From Lentzea cavernae (GTDB taxonomy: Bacteria > Actinomycetota > Actinomycetes > Mycobacteriales > Pseudonocardiaceae): a stretch of DNA of 64,000 bases. Both the position numbers and the translations under genes were made by a program. The notes below the pieces were generated by a model. That model was not told the DNA's origin, made no database searches, and saw only the letters and a list, made by a program, of their open reading frames with translations. Positions 54,749-63,500 of the stretch are shown here, piece by piece; positions within the stretch are counted from its first letter, which is position 1; each line of letters starts with the position of its first letter. The DNA is taken from positions 452,645 to 516,644 of the forward strand of contig NZ_BNAR01000004.1 in the NCBI RefSeq assembly GCF_014653695.1, given 5' to 3'.

Positions 54749-56965
54749 ATGACCACCACCACGGACGGCGCCGTCGAACTGTCGGTGTCCGGGATGACCT
54801 GCGCGGCCTGTGCCACGCGGATCGAACGCAAGCTGAACAAGGTCGAGGGCGTGCGCGCCACGGTCAACTACGCCACCGAACGCGCGGTGGTGCACCTGCC
54901 GCAGGGCATGCACACCGACGACGCCGTGCGGGTCGTCCGGGACGCGGGCTACGACGCCTCGGTGGCCGGGCACGACCGCGAGCGGACCGGGGACACCGTC
55001 GCCGGGCTGCGGCGCAGGCTCGTCGTGGCCGCCGTCCTCGCGATCCCGCTGGGCAACCTGTCCATCAGCCTCGCCCTCGTCCCCGCGCTGCGCTTCCCCG
55101 GCTGGGAGGCGTTGTGCGTGCTGCTGGCGCTGCCGGTGGTCACGTACTCGGCGTGGCCGTTCCACCGGGCGGCGCTGCGCAACCTGCGGCACGGGGCGTC
55201 CAGCATGGACACCCTGGTGTCGCTGGGAGTCCTCGCCTCGTTCGGGTGGGCGCTGTGGTCGCTCGTGGCGGGGTCGTCGGGTCCCGGCTACTGGCTCGGC
55301 TTCGGCGTGACGGCGGAGGGCGCGGACGCCGTCTACCTCGACGTCGCGGCGGGCGTCACGACGTTCCTGCTGGCCGGGCGCTACTTCGAGCTGCGGTCGC
55401 GGAGGTCCGCGGTGGGGCTGCTCACCGCGCTCGCGGGCATCGCGGCCAAGGACGCCAGGGTGCTGCGCGACGGTGCCGAGACGACGGTGCCCGCCGCGGC
55501 GGTGCTCGTCGGCGACCTGCTCGTGGTGCGGCCCGGGGAAGCGCTGCCCGCGGACGGTGTCGTCACCGAGGGGTACTCCGCGGTCGACACGGCGTCCATG
55601 ACCGGCGAGCCCGTCCCGGTCGAGGTCGGGCCCGGTGACCACGTCACCGGCGGCACCGTCAACAGCGCCGGGCGGCTGCTCGTGCGCGCGACGGCGGTCG
55701 GGGCGAACACGCAGCTCGCGCAGATGCGGGCGCTCGCCGAGCAGGCCGCTCAGCGCAAGGCCGCGGTGCAACGCCTGGTGGACCGGGTGTGCGCGGTCTT
55801 CGTGCCCGTGGTGCTGGTCCTGTCCGCGCTGACGCTCGCCGGGTGGCTGCTCACCGGCCACTCCGCCCGTGAGGCGTTCACCGCTGCGGTCGCCGTGCTG
55901 ATCATCGCGTGCCCGTGCGCCCTGGGTCTCGCCACGCCGACCGCGCTGATGGTGGGCGTGGCACGCGCCGCGCAGCTCGGCATCCTGGTCAAGGGGCCGG
56001 AGGTGCTGGAGGCGACGCGGGCCGTCGACACCGTCGTGCTGGACAAGACCGGCACCGTCACCACCGGCCGCATGGAGGTCACCGGCACGACGTCGTTCAC
56101 CGGCGCGCGGGACGTCCTGAGGTGGGCGGGTGCGGTCGAAGCGGCCTCCGAACACCCGATCGGCGTCGCGATCGCCGCGGCCTGCGACGACCCGCCCCCG
56201 GTCACCGGGTTCGAGGCGTTGATCGGCGCGGGCGCGCGCGGCGAGGTCGGAGGTGCGCCGGTCGCCGTGGGATCGGCGGAGCTCATGGCACGGCTGGACC
56301 TGCCGGTGCCCGCGTCCGCCACCGCCTGGCTGTCCGGGCTGGGCGCGGCCACCGGAGTGCTCGTCGCCCGCGACGGCGAGGTGGTCGGAGGAATCGCCCT
56401 GCGCGACACCGTGCGTCCGTCCGCACGGGACGCCGTCGCCCGGCTGCACTCGCTCGGCCTGCGCACGGTGCTGCTCACCGGCGACCACGAGGTGGCCGCC
56501 CATGCAGTCGGCGCGGAGATCGGCGTCGGCGAGGTGATCGCGAACGTGCGTCCCGCGGACAAGGTCGCCGCCGTGGAACGGTTGCGCGCGCAGGGCAGGC
56601 ACGTCGCGATGGTCGGCGACGGCATCAACGACGGACCGGCGCTCGCCGCCGCGGACCTGGGCATGGCCGTCGCGCACGGCAGTGACATCGCCGCCCAGGC
56701 CGCCGACGTCGTCCTGGTCCGCGACGACCTCGGCGCCATCGCGGACACGGTCGTGCTCGCCGGACGGACGCTCGCCACGATCCGGGGCAACCTCGTGTGG
56801 GCGTTCGGCTACAACGCCGCCGCGCTGCCGTTGGCGGCCTTCGGCCTGCTCAACCCGCTCATCGCGGGTGCAGCCATGTCGTTGTCGTCCGTGCTGGTCG
56901 TCGCGAACAGCCTGCGGTTGCGCACCGCGCTCGCGACCAGGGCGGACACCCCGGCCGAGGGGTAG
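54749..56965 (+). CDS. copA: Copper-transporting P1B-type ATPase
   Basis: A 738-residue heavy-metal ATPase starting at ATG 54749. An N-terminal metal-binding domain has GMTCAACATRIERKLNKVEG. The TGE actuator motif (SMTGEPVPVEV), the metal-binding CPC in helix 6 (IIACPCALGLATPTALMVG), the phosphorylation site DKTGTVTTG, the SEHPIG nucleotide loop and the hinge VGDGINDGPALAAADLGMAVAHGSDIA are all intact. CPC with one GMTCAAC domain and an N-x6-Y-N-x4-P region (VWAFGYNAAALPLAA) marks the Cu(I) exporter class. It follows the CopD-CtaG gene after six bases, so copper delivery and efflux are co-expressed. Confidence 0.92.
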   Translation: MTTTTDGAVELSVSGMTCAACATRIERKLNKVEGVRATVNYATERAVVHLPQGMHTDDAVRVVRDAGYDASVAGHDRERTGDTVAGLRRRLVVAAVLAIPLGNLSISLALVPALRFPGWEALCVLLALPVVTYSAWPFHRAALRNLRHGASSMDTLVSLGVLASFGWALWSLVAGSSGPGYWLGFGVTAEGADAVYLDVAAGVTTFLLAGRYFELRSRRSAVGLLTALAGIAAKDARVLRDGAETTVPAAAVLVGDLLVVRPGEALPADGVVTEGYSAVDTASMTGEPVPVEVGPGDHVTGGTVNSAGRLLVRATAVGANTQLAQMRALAEQAAQRKAAVQRLVDRVCAVFVPVVLVLSALTLAGWLLTGHSAREAFTAAVAVLIIACPCALGLATPTALMVGVARAAQLGILVKGPEVLEATRAVDTVVLDKTGTVTTGRMEVTGTTSFTGARDVLRWAGAVEAASEHPIGVAIAAACDDPPPVTGFEALIGAGARGEVGGAPVAVGSAELMARLDLPVPASATAWLSGLGAATGVLVARDGEVVGGIALRDTVRPSARDAVARLHSLGLRTVLLTGDHEVAAHAVGAEIGVGEVIANVRPADKVAAVERLRAQGRHVAMVGDGINDGPALAAADLGMAVAHGSDIAAQAADVVLVRDDLGAIADTVVLAGRTLATIRGNLVWAFGYNAAALPLAAFGLLNPLIAGAAMSLSSVLVVANSLRLRTALATRADTPAEG

Positions 56966-57058
56966 CCGGAAAATCGGCGAGATTTTTCCGTTATCGGCGG
57001 GCGTGCAGGACATCTCCTGGTCAGAAGACCCCTGCACCCCTGCCGGAAGGATCGTTCA

Positions 57059-58096
57059 GTGCCCCTCGTCCTCTCTTCGCGTTTGCGGCGGCGCGTGTGG
57101 ATCGCCGCTCTCGCCGTGGCGGGCGTCGCGGCGTCCGCGGTGACCGCGAACGCGATGTTCTTCCACGAGCCCCCCGCGCCCAAGCCGACCCAGGTCGCGG
57201 CGCCCACGACCGTCGCCACGCCCACCAGGGCCGCGGACACGACGACGCCTCCACCCGCGAGCACGTCCGCGACCACGGCCGAGACCACGAAGGCCGCCGC
57301 CGCTCCGACGAAGGCGCAGGAGCCGATCCCGCCGAACGCGGTGCGCGTCGCGGAGTTCGTCGCCGAGTGCCCGTTCACGCACAAGCTCCCGGACGACCCG
57401 ATCGTCCTGCCGGGCCTCGCCGGCGCCTCGCACATGCACAGCTTCTTCGGCAACACCTCCACCAACGCCCACTCGGACGTGAACAGCCTGGCCAAGGCCG
57501 GCAGCACGTGCAGCCCGAAGGTCGACCTGTCGTCGTACTGGGTGCCGACGCTGCTGGTCGACGGCCAGGCCGTCGAGCCGACCGGCACGACGTTCTACTA
57601 CCTCGGCGAGGGCGTGCGCGACGACGTGACCGCGCGCATCCAGCCGCTGCCGTACGGGCTGCGGATCGTCGCGGGCAACGCCAAGGCCACCGCGCCGGAC
57701 AACACCACGATGTCGCGCTGGTCGTGCCTGCACGCCGGGCACGTCGGGGCGTCCAAGGACTTCGTGAACTGCCCGGCCGGCACGATGATCGAGTCCTACC
57801 TGGACTTCCCGCAGTGCTGGAACGGCAAGGACCTCGACTCCGCGGACCACAAGAGCCACATGTCCTACCCGGTCGCCGGCGACTGCCCGTCCACGCACCC
57901 GGTGCCCGTGCCGAAGCTGCGCCAGGTGCTGCGCTACCCCGCGAGCGGCGACCCGGCGAGGTTCAAGCTCTCGTCCGGGCCGGGCTTCACCATGCACGGC
58001 GACTTCTTCAACGTCTGGCCCGAGGCCGAGATGGCGCAGCGCGTGCGCGACTGCATCAACCGGATCGTGAAGTGCGGACCGGACGGCCGCCCGTAG
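57059..58096 (+). CDS. Secreted DUF1996 protein
   Basis: A 345-residue protein starting at GTG 57059 behind GGAAGGA. An N-terminal signal or anchor helix (VWIAALAVAGVAASAVTANAMFF) is followed by a Thr/Ala/Pro-rich linker (up to about residue 90) and a DUF1996 domain with GASHMHSFFGN, CSPKVDLSSYWVPTL and MSYPV. Other His and Cys residues (CLHAGHVG, QCWNGKDLDSADHKSHM) suggest metal binding or disulfides. DUF1996 is common in fungi and actinomycetes, and copper-related roles are suspected rather than proven. It overlaps the next gene by one base (TAGTG). Confidence 0.83.
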   Translation: MPLVLSSRLRRRVWIAALAVAGVAASAVTANAMFFHEPPAPKPTQVAAPTTVATPTRAADTTTPPPASTSATTAETTKAAAAPTKAQEPIPPNAVRVAEFVAECPFTHKLPDDPIVLPGLAGASHMHSFFGNTSTNAHSDVNSLAKAGSTCSPKVDLSSYWVPTLLVDGQAVEPTGTTFYYLGEGVRDDVTARIQPLPYGLRIVAGNAKATAPDNTTMSRWSCLHAGHVGASKDFVNCPAGTMIESYLDFPQCWNGKDLDSADHKSHMSYPVAGDCPSTHPVPVPKLRQVLRYPASGDPARFKLSSGPGFTMHGDFFNVWPEAEMAQRVRDCINRIVKCGPDGRP

Positions 58097-58620
58097 TGCG
58101 AGCCCTCCTCCTCGCGGCGGTCCTGGTGGTGACGGCCTGCGGCTCACCCGTCGACACCGGGGTCGCCGCGCCGGACGGCCTCTCCCCCACCGACCTGGCG
58201 TTCGCGGACCTGGTGATCCCCCAGAACGAGTCGGCGCTCGCCGCGCTCGCCCTGACCGCGCACCGGCCGGGTTCCGCGCTGCGCCCGGTCGCCGCCCGGG
58301 TGGAGACCCGCTACCGCGACGAACTGGCGCAGGTGCGCGAGGTGCTCGCCAGGACAGGGCGGGCCGAGAGCGACCAGCACGAGGGCCACGACATGCCCGG
58401 CATGATCACGGCCGCCGAACTGGCCGCCGTGGGGCACGCGCACGGAGCCGACTTCGACCTGCAGTTGAAGGTGTTGCTGCGCAACCAGTTCGAGGAGGCC
58501 CGCACCGTGGCCCGCGCGGAACTGGCGTCGGGCACGAGCGAACCTCTGCGGGAACTGGGCGCGCGCATCGACAGCACACGCGCCGAGTTCCTGGAACTGC
58601 TGGGAGGAAGCCTGCAGTAG
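58096..58620 (+). CDS. DUF305 lipoprotein
   Basis: A 174-residue lipoprotein starting at GTG 58096, overlapping the DUF1996 stop. The signal peptide ends in a lipobox (VVTAC, Cys16). The DUF305 helical domain follows with FADLVIPQNESALAALALTAH and HEGHDMPGMITAAELA. The His-Met-rich loop is a classical copper-binding type. The His-His pair usually seen in the first helix (M-I-P-H-H) is Gln-Asn here, so metal ligation may rest on the loop alone. It is the last gene of the copper operon and precedes a strong terminator. Confidence 0.84.
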   Translation: MRALLLAAVLVVTACGSPVDTGVAAPDGLSPTDLAFADLVIPQNESALAALALTAHRPGSALRPVAARVETRYRDELAQVREVLARTGRAESDQHEGHDMPGMITAAELAAVGHAHGADFDLQLKVLLRNQFEEARTVARAELASGTSEPLRELGARIDSTRAEFLELLGGSLQ

Positions 58621-58680
58621 AACGTCGGGTGCGGCTCCTCCACCCCTGTCGCGGGAGCCCCCCGAGGCCGTCGCCGGCCC

Positions 58681-58715
58681 AGCGCCCCCACCCGCTGTCC
58701 GCGGGTGGGGGCGCT
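58681..58715. terminator. Perfect 15-bp bidirectional hairpin terminator
   Basis: AGCGCCCCCACCCGC (58681-58695), loop TGTCC and GCGGGTGGGGGCGCT (58701-58715) form an exact stem between the convergent DUF305 gene (stop 58620) and glucanase gene (stop 58722). It can end transcription from both sides. Confidence 0.88.
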
Positions 58716-58721
58716 GTTGCG

Positions 58722-61643
58722 TCACCAGCCGGAGTTGCCGGTGCCGCGCTGGACGGTGAAGCGGTTCTGGTCGTTGGCCATGCCCTGGCTGCCGGTGCCC
58801 TTGACGCCCGTCACGGTCACCCGGTCGAAGCGCCCGGTGCCGGTCACCAGGTTGAAGTGCATGCCGTGCGAGCCGGCGTTCGACACCGCGACGCCCTTGT
58901 CGTCGGTGAACGCGTCGGTCGCCCCGCCCGTGCCGTTGATCTTCACGTTGTCGGCGGTCACGTTCGTGATCGCCTTGTTCCAGCTGAACAACATGCCGTG
59001 GTAGCTGGAGTCGGTGATGTCCAGGTCCCTCACCACCAGGGCTCCGGTGATGTCGGACTTCTCGGCGAACAACCAGACCGCGCCGGTGTGGGTGTCCCAG
59101 TCCCAGTTGCGGGTGCCGGTGCGGGTGAAGGTGGTGCGCTGCACGGCGGTGGTGCCGCCGAACGGCTTGGCGTCGTGCCAGCTCGACACCATGGCGCCGG
59201 CGCCGTTGAACACCGTGTCGCTGATCAGGGAATCCTCGATCCGGTTGTCCGTGCCGCCGTAGATCGCGGCGCCGTTGGCGAGGATCGGCAGCGAGATGGT
59301 GTTGAAGGCGAACACGCTGCGGCTGACGGCGCTCTTCGGGTTCCACGACCACATGGCCATGCCGTCGTCGCCGGTGTTGCGGAAGGTGCTCTGCTCGACG
59401 CGGACGTTGTTCGTGGGGCCGTTGTTGCCGTTGACGTTGAGCCCGTCGGCCATGGTGTTGCGCACCCGCAGGCCCGCGGCGTAGAAGCCGTCGGCCTGCT
59501 TGAGCCACAGCCCGGTCTTGGCGTGGTTGGTGGCGACGTTGAACACCGTCGAGCCGGAGCCGGACTCCACCTCGACGAACGAGTCGGAGTTCGGCGCGTC
59601 GTCGGGGTCGCGGGTGGTGACGTCGCCGTCGAAGGCGAGGTCGGCGATCGTGCTGCCCGCGCCGGTGATGGCGAACCCGCCCCGGCGGCCGGCTCCGTTG
59701 AGGACGGTGTGCCAGATGCCGGCGCCGCGCACGTCGACACCGCTGACGTTCACGATGCTGTTCAGGTTGTAGGAGCCCGCGGGCAGCCACACGCCCTTGG
59801 CCGCGGTGCCTTGGGCTGCGGCGACGGCCGCGCGGATGCCGGCGCTGTCGTCGGCCCCGTCACCGGGGTTGGCGCCGTGGGTGCGGACGTCGACGTACCC
59901 GGCCGGTGCGGTCGTCGCGGTGGTGACCTCGGCGTCGAGGAGGTCGACGGTGATGTACGCGCTCGCGGAGGTGTCCTTGGCCAGGCGGATCACGGTGCCC
60001 GCGGGGTAGGTCTGCGGGAGCAGGACGCGCGCGTCGTCGAAGTAGCGGTGCGGGCGCACGCCACCAGGGCCCTCGGCGAACGGGTAGGCGCCGTACATCC
60101 AGCTGTACTTGGAGGTGAGCTGCAGGTCGGCGACCTTGGTGCTGCCCGCGTAGACGGCCAGCGGCGCGGTGGTGCCGTCGGGAACGCTCGCCCGGACGGT
60201 GAGGGCGTTGGCGGGCTTGGTCAGGGTGATCTGCACGTGCTGGCCGGTGCCGGTGAGCTTGACGGCGCTGCGCCCGGAGGCCTCGGCGACGTCGGTCGTG
60301 TACTTGCGGCCCGCGGTGAGCCTGGTGCCGGTGGTGGTTGCGGCCTCGGCCTCGTAGGTGGTGAACGGGACGGTGGCGCCGCGTGCGTCCAGTGCGGCCG
60401 AACCGGTCACGGCCATGTTGTCGACCTGCGCGCCGGCCGCGTTCTGGTAGCCGACGATGTTGAGACCGGCCCGCAGCGCAGCGGTGTGCGTGACGGTGCG
60501 CCAGCCGCTGCCGCCGGTGAGGGACAGCTGCGCGCCCTTGACGCCGTTGACGTAACTCGTCACCGTGCCGTTCGCGGATGCCGTGTACCGCAGGGTGATC
60601 GTGGCGGTGCCCGCGGCGGTCTGGTTGATCGTGCGGATCACCCGCGCGCCCGCGCCGGGCAGCGACACCGCTCCCGTTCCGGTCGCACCCGCCGTGCTGG
60701 TCGTGACGGCACCTCCATCGAGGAAGCCGCTCTCGAGCTCGGTCGTGCCCTCGGGGGTGGGGGTGGTGGTGTCCGGGGCGAGGGCGACGCTGTCGAGGTT
60801 GACGTTGCCGTTGTCGTTGGCACCGAAGGAGATCGCGATGGTGTTGGACCCCACGACGGTGGTGACCGCGACGCTCGCGGTCGTCCACTCGCTCCACGAC
60901 GCCGTTGCGGGTAACGACACCTGCTGCGCAGCGCCGTTGACCGTCACGGACATGGAGCGCGGCGAACCGGTCCCGTTGGCGTAGCGCAGGGTCAGGCTCG
61001 CTTTGGTGGCGGTGCTGGAGATGCCGAACGTCGCTGCCGCGCCCCTGTTGGCGTCGACGAACCCGCCGACGTAGCCGCTGCCGGTGTGCCCGGCGTGCTC
61101 GGACTCGGTGCGGGCGCCGCCGGAGAGCGTCCCGGACTCGGCCTCCACGACCCCGGCGGCGGGGGCCACCGGTTCCACCGACAGGCTGTCGAGGTTGACG
61201 TTGCCGTTGTCGTTGGTGCCGTACCGCACGGCGAGGGTGTTGGCGCCCGCGTTCAGGGTGACGTCCTGGCTCACCGTCCCCCACGACGCCCAGCCCGCCG
61301 TGGCCGGGAGCGAGAGTTGGCGCGTGCCGCCGTTGACGGCCAGGGTGACGGTGCGGGCGCCGCCGGTTCCGTTGGCGTAGCGCAGGACCAGCCTGTTCGC
61401 GCCTGCCGCGGACCCGCTCGTGGTGACGGTGAGCGCGGCGGCACCGCGGTTCGCGTCGGTGAACCCGCCGACGTAACCGGAGCCGGTGTACCCGGCGTGC
61501 TCGGTCTCGGTGCGGGCGCCGCCGGAGAGGGCGGCGGACTCGGCCTGGTGGACGGTGGGTGCGGCGGAGACGGTGGTTCCGCTCGCCATGAGGGCAGCAG
61601 CCAGTACCGCGACCATTGCGGTCGCGGGGAGTTTCTTCAACAT
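58722..61643 (-). CDS. Secreted CBM35-bearing right-handed beta-helix glycoside hydrolase, GH87/alpha-1,3-glucanase-like
   Basis: A 973-residue secreted protein starting at ATG 61643, after AGGAGAAC. After a Sec signal peptide (cleavage near VSA-AP) come two closely similar CBM35 modules (near 30-160 and 165-290; both have AESG/AESA, HAG(Y/H)TGSGYVGGF and NDNGNVNLDS), a third CBM-like module (297-420), a YEAEAATT module (about 430-580) and a parallel beta-helix (about 590-973). The helix holds VDVRGAGIWHTVLNG and NTGDDGMAMWSW, whose paired Asp residues are the expected catalytic site of the mycodextranase/GH87 type. It probably cuts alpha-1,3-glucan. Substrate and family are inferred by motif memory, not alignment. 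Confidence 0.7.
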   Translation of the reverse strand: MLKKLPATAMVAVLAAALMASGTTVSAAPTVHQAESAALSGGARTETEHAGYTGSGYVGGFTDANRGAAALTVTTSGSAAGANRLVLRYANGTGGARTVTLAVNGGTRQLSLPATAGWASWGTVSQDVTLNAGANTLAVRYGTNDNGNVNLDSLSVEPVAPAAGVVEAESGTLSGGARTESEHAGHTGSGYVGGFVDANRGAAATFGISSTATKASLTLRYANGTGSPRSMSVTVNGAAQQVSLPATASWSEWTTASVAVTTVVGSNTIAISFGANDNGNVNLDSVALAPDTTTPTPEGTTELESGFLDGGAVTTSTAGATGTGAVSLPGAGARVIRTINQTAAGTATITLRYTASANGTVTSYVNGVKGAQLSLTGGSGWRTVTHTAALRAGLNIVGYQNAAGAQVDNMAVTGSAALDARGATVPFTTYEAEAATTTGTRLTAGRKYTTDVAEASGRSAVKLTGTGQHVQITLTKPANALTVRASVPDGTTAPLAVYAGSTKVADLQLTSKYSWMYGAYPFAEGPGGVRPHRYFDDARVLLPQTYPAGTVIRLAKDTSASAYITVDLLDAEVTTATTAPAGYVDVRTHGANPGDGADDSAGIRAAVAAAQGTAAKGVWLPAGSYNLNSIVNVSGVDVRGAGIWHTVLNGAGRRGGFAITGAGSTIADLAFDGDVTTRDPDDAPNSDSFVEVESGSGSTVFNVATNHAKTGLWLKQADGFYAAGLRVRNTMADGLNVNGNNGPTNNVRVEQSTFRNTGDDGMAMWSWNPKSAVSRSVFAFNTISLPILANGAAIYGGTDNRIEDSLISDTVFNGAGAMVSSWHDAKPFGGTTAVQRTTFTRTGTRNWDWDTHTGAVWLFAEKSDITGALVVRDLDITDSSYHGMLFSWNKAITNVTADNVKINGTGGATDAFTDDKGVAVSNAGSHGMHFNLVTGTGRFDRVTVTGVKGTGSQGMANDQNRFTVQRGTGNSGW

Positions 61644-61677
61644 CGTTGTTGTTCTCCTGGGCGAATGGGGACAGGGC

Positions 61678-62538
61678 CTAGCCTTTGACCGCGCCTTCGA
61701 GCGCTCCGCTCTGCAGGAACAGCCGTTGGAACACCAGGAACAGCGCCACCGGGATGACCGACGAGATGGCGAGCGCGGCGAGGAACACGTCGAGCTCGAC
61801 GTAGCGCTGCAACGCGGGCAACCGCACCGACAGCGGCTGCACCGCCGGGTCGGGCAGCACCAGCAGCGGCCAGAGGAAGTCCTTCCAACTGGCCACGACG
61901 GCGAACACCGACACCACGCCCAGGATCGGGCGCGAGAGCGGCAGCACCACCGACCAGAACACCCGCGCGGGACCGGCGCCGTCGACCCGTGCGGCCTCCA
62001 GCACCTCGCGCGGCAGGTTCGCGAAGAACCGTTGCACCAGAACGACGTTGAACGCGCTGGCGCCCGCCGGCAGCCACACCGCCCAGAACGTGTTGATCAT
62101 CCCGGTGCGCACGACCGTCAGGTAAAGCGGCACCAGCAGCACGATCGACGGGACGAACAGCGTGCCGAGCACGACGGCGGTGACGAGCTTCCCGTAGCGG
62201 GGCCGCAGGATCGCCAGCGCGTAGCCGGCCGTGGTGGCCACGACGAGCTGCACCAGCCACGACCCGGCGGCGATGACCACGGTGTTGAGGAAGTACCTGC
62301 CGATCTCCACCCGCGTCCACGCGGTGACGAGGTTGGTCAGGTCGACGCCGGTGGGGAAGATCGCCAGCGGTGTGCGCAGCGTGTCCTGCGTCGGCGTGAT
62401 CGCGGCCTTCGCCAGCCACAGCACCGGCCCGAGCCCGGCGAGAAGCAGCCCGCCCAGCAACAGGGTCTGCACGGCGCGCACCGTCCGGCGGATCGCCGGG
62501 GTGGCCCGTTCCGACGGGGAGATCAGCCCGCGGCTCAT
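61678..62538 (-). CDS. Carbohydrate ABC transporter permease (MalG type)
   Basis: A 286-residue permease starting at ATG 62538, overlapping the upstream permease stop by four bases (ATGA). It has six hydrophobic helices, and the EAA loop coupling to the ATPase reads EVLEAARVDGAGPARVFWSVVLPLSRP. The C terminus QSGALEGAVKG is characteristic of MalG/LacG-like proteins (CUT1 family). It sits 34 bases before the glucanase gene on the same strand. The ATPase is not in the window; in actinomycetes such systems often share MsiK-type ATPases encoded elsewhere. Confidence 0.9.
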   Translation of the reverse strand: MSRGLISPSERATPAIRRTVRAVQTLLLGGLLLAGLGPVLWLAKAAITPTQDTLRTPLAIFPTGVDLTNLVTAWTRVEIGRYFLNTVVIAAGSWLVQLVVATTAGYALAILRPRYGKLVTAVVLGTLFVPSIVLLVPLYLTVVRTGMINTFWAVWLPAGASAFNVVLVQRFFANLPREVLEAARVDGAGPARVFWSVVLPLSRPILGVVSVFAVVASWKDFLWPLLVLPDPAVQPLSVRLPALQRYVELDVFLAALAISSVIPVALFLVFQRLFLQSGALEGAVKG

Positions 62539-63497
62539 GACGCGCTCCAGGACTTGGTCGCCTTCAGGTAGAGCGCCGAGAGCACGGCCAGGACGGCGGC
62601 GAGCATGATGCTCAACGCGGTCGCGGCGCCGTAGTCCCCGCCGAGGCTGCTGGCGAAGGCGTAGTCGTAGATCAGCAGCAGGATCGTCATCGTCGAGTTC
62701 GCGGGACCGCCGCCGGTGAACAGGAACGGTTCGAGGAACACCTGCGCGGTGCCGATGATCTGCAGGATGAACGTCACCAGCAGCACACCGCGCAGCCGCG
62801 GCAGCGTCACGTGCCAGATCTTGCGCCAGATCCCCGCGCCGTCGATCTCGGCGGCCTCGTACTGGTCGGCGGGCACCCCGGCCAGCGCGGCCAGGTAGAT
62901 GATCACGGTGCCGCCCGCCGCGGCCCAGGTCGCCTCGAGCACCAGCGCGGGCATGGCGCTGCCGGCGTCCTGCAACCACTGCCACGGTCCCAGCCCGGCC
63001 CAGCCGAGCACGGTGTTGAACACCCCGGACGGACTGGCGTCGTAGAAGAACTTCCACAGCAGCACCGCCACCACCGGCGGCACGACCACCGGCAGGTAGG
63101 CCAGCGCGCTGAACAGGCCGCGGCGGGCCCGGACCTCGCTGATCAGCACGGCGGCGACCAGCGGAATCGGATACCCGAACACCAGCGCCAGCACCGCGAA
63201 CCACAGCGTGTTGCCGACCGCCGTCCACAGGAGAGGGTCGTCGAGCACCTGCGCGAAGTTGTCCAGGCCGACGAACGTCACCGGCCCGACGAGGTTCGTC
63301 CGCTGGAAGCTCATCACCACCGACTGCACGATCGGCGCCCACGAGAACACCCCGAAGACCACCAGCAGCGGCACCAGGAACAGCAGGGTGGTCAGTCCGC
63401 CGCGGCGGACCCACGTGACGGGCGTTCGCCTCCGGCGGGGCCGGGCGGGCGGTGGCGGGACGACCGCCACCGCGCGAACCGGGGACTGGACGGCCAC
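62535..63497 (-). CDS. Carbohydrate ABC transporter permease (MalF/UgpA type)
   Basis: A 320-residue permease starting at GTG 63497. A basic cytoplasmic N terminus (RARPRRRRT-like) precedes about six transmembrane helices. The EAA-loop motif is YEAAEIDGAGIWRKIWHVTLPRLRG, and FTGGGPANST is diagnostic for MalF/UgpA-type CUT1 permeases. The gene starts three bases after the binding-protein stop and overlaps the MalG-type permease, so all three are on one message. With a glucanase gene next, it is likely to import glucan oligosaccharides. Confidence 0.92.
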   Translation of the reverse strand: MAVQSPVRAVAVVPPPPARPRRRRTPVTWVRRGGLTTLLFLVPLLVVFGVFSWAPIVQSVVMSFQRTNLVGPVTFVGLDNFAQVLDDPLLWTAVGNTLWFAVLALVFGYPIPLVAAVLISEVRARRGLFSALAYLPVVVPPVVAVLLWKFFYDASPSGVFNTVLGWAGLGPWQWLQDAGSAMPALVLEATWAAAGGTVIIYLAALAGVPADQYEAAEIDGAGIWRKIWHVTLPRLRGVLLVTFILQIIGTAQVFLEPFLFTGGGPANSTMTILLLIYDYAFASSLGGDYGAATALSIMLAAVLAVLSALYLKATKSWSAS

Positions 63498-63500
63498 CGC

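Noticed and set aside
52361-57037. Minus-strand ORF of 1558 codons across the copper operon
   Set aside because: Composition is Arg/His/Gly-rich without any motif, and it covers three clearly functional plus-strand genes. It is a GC-driven shadow frame.
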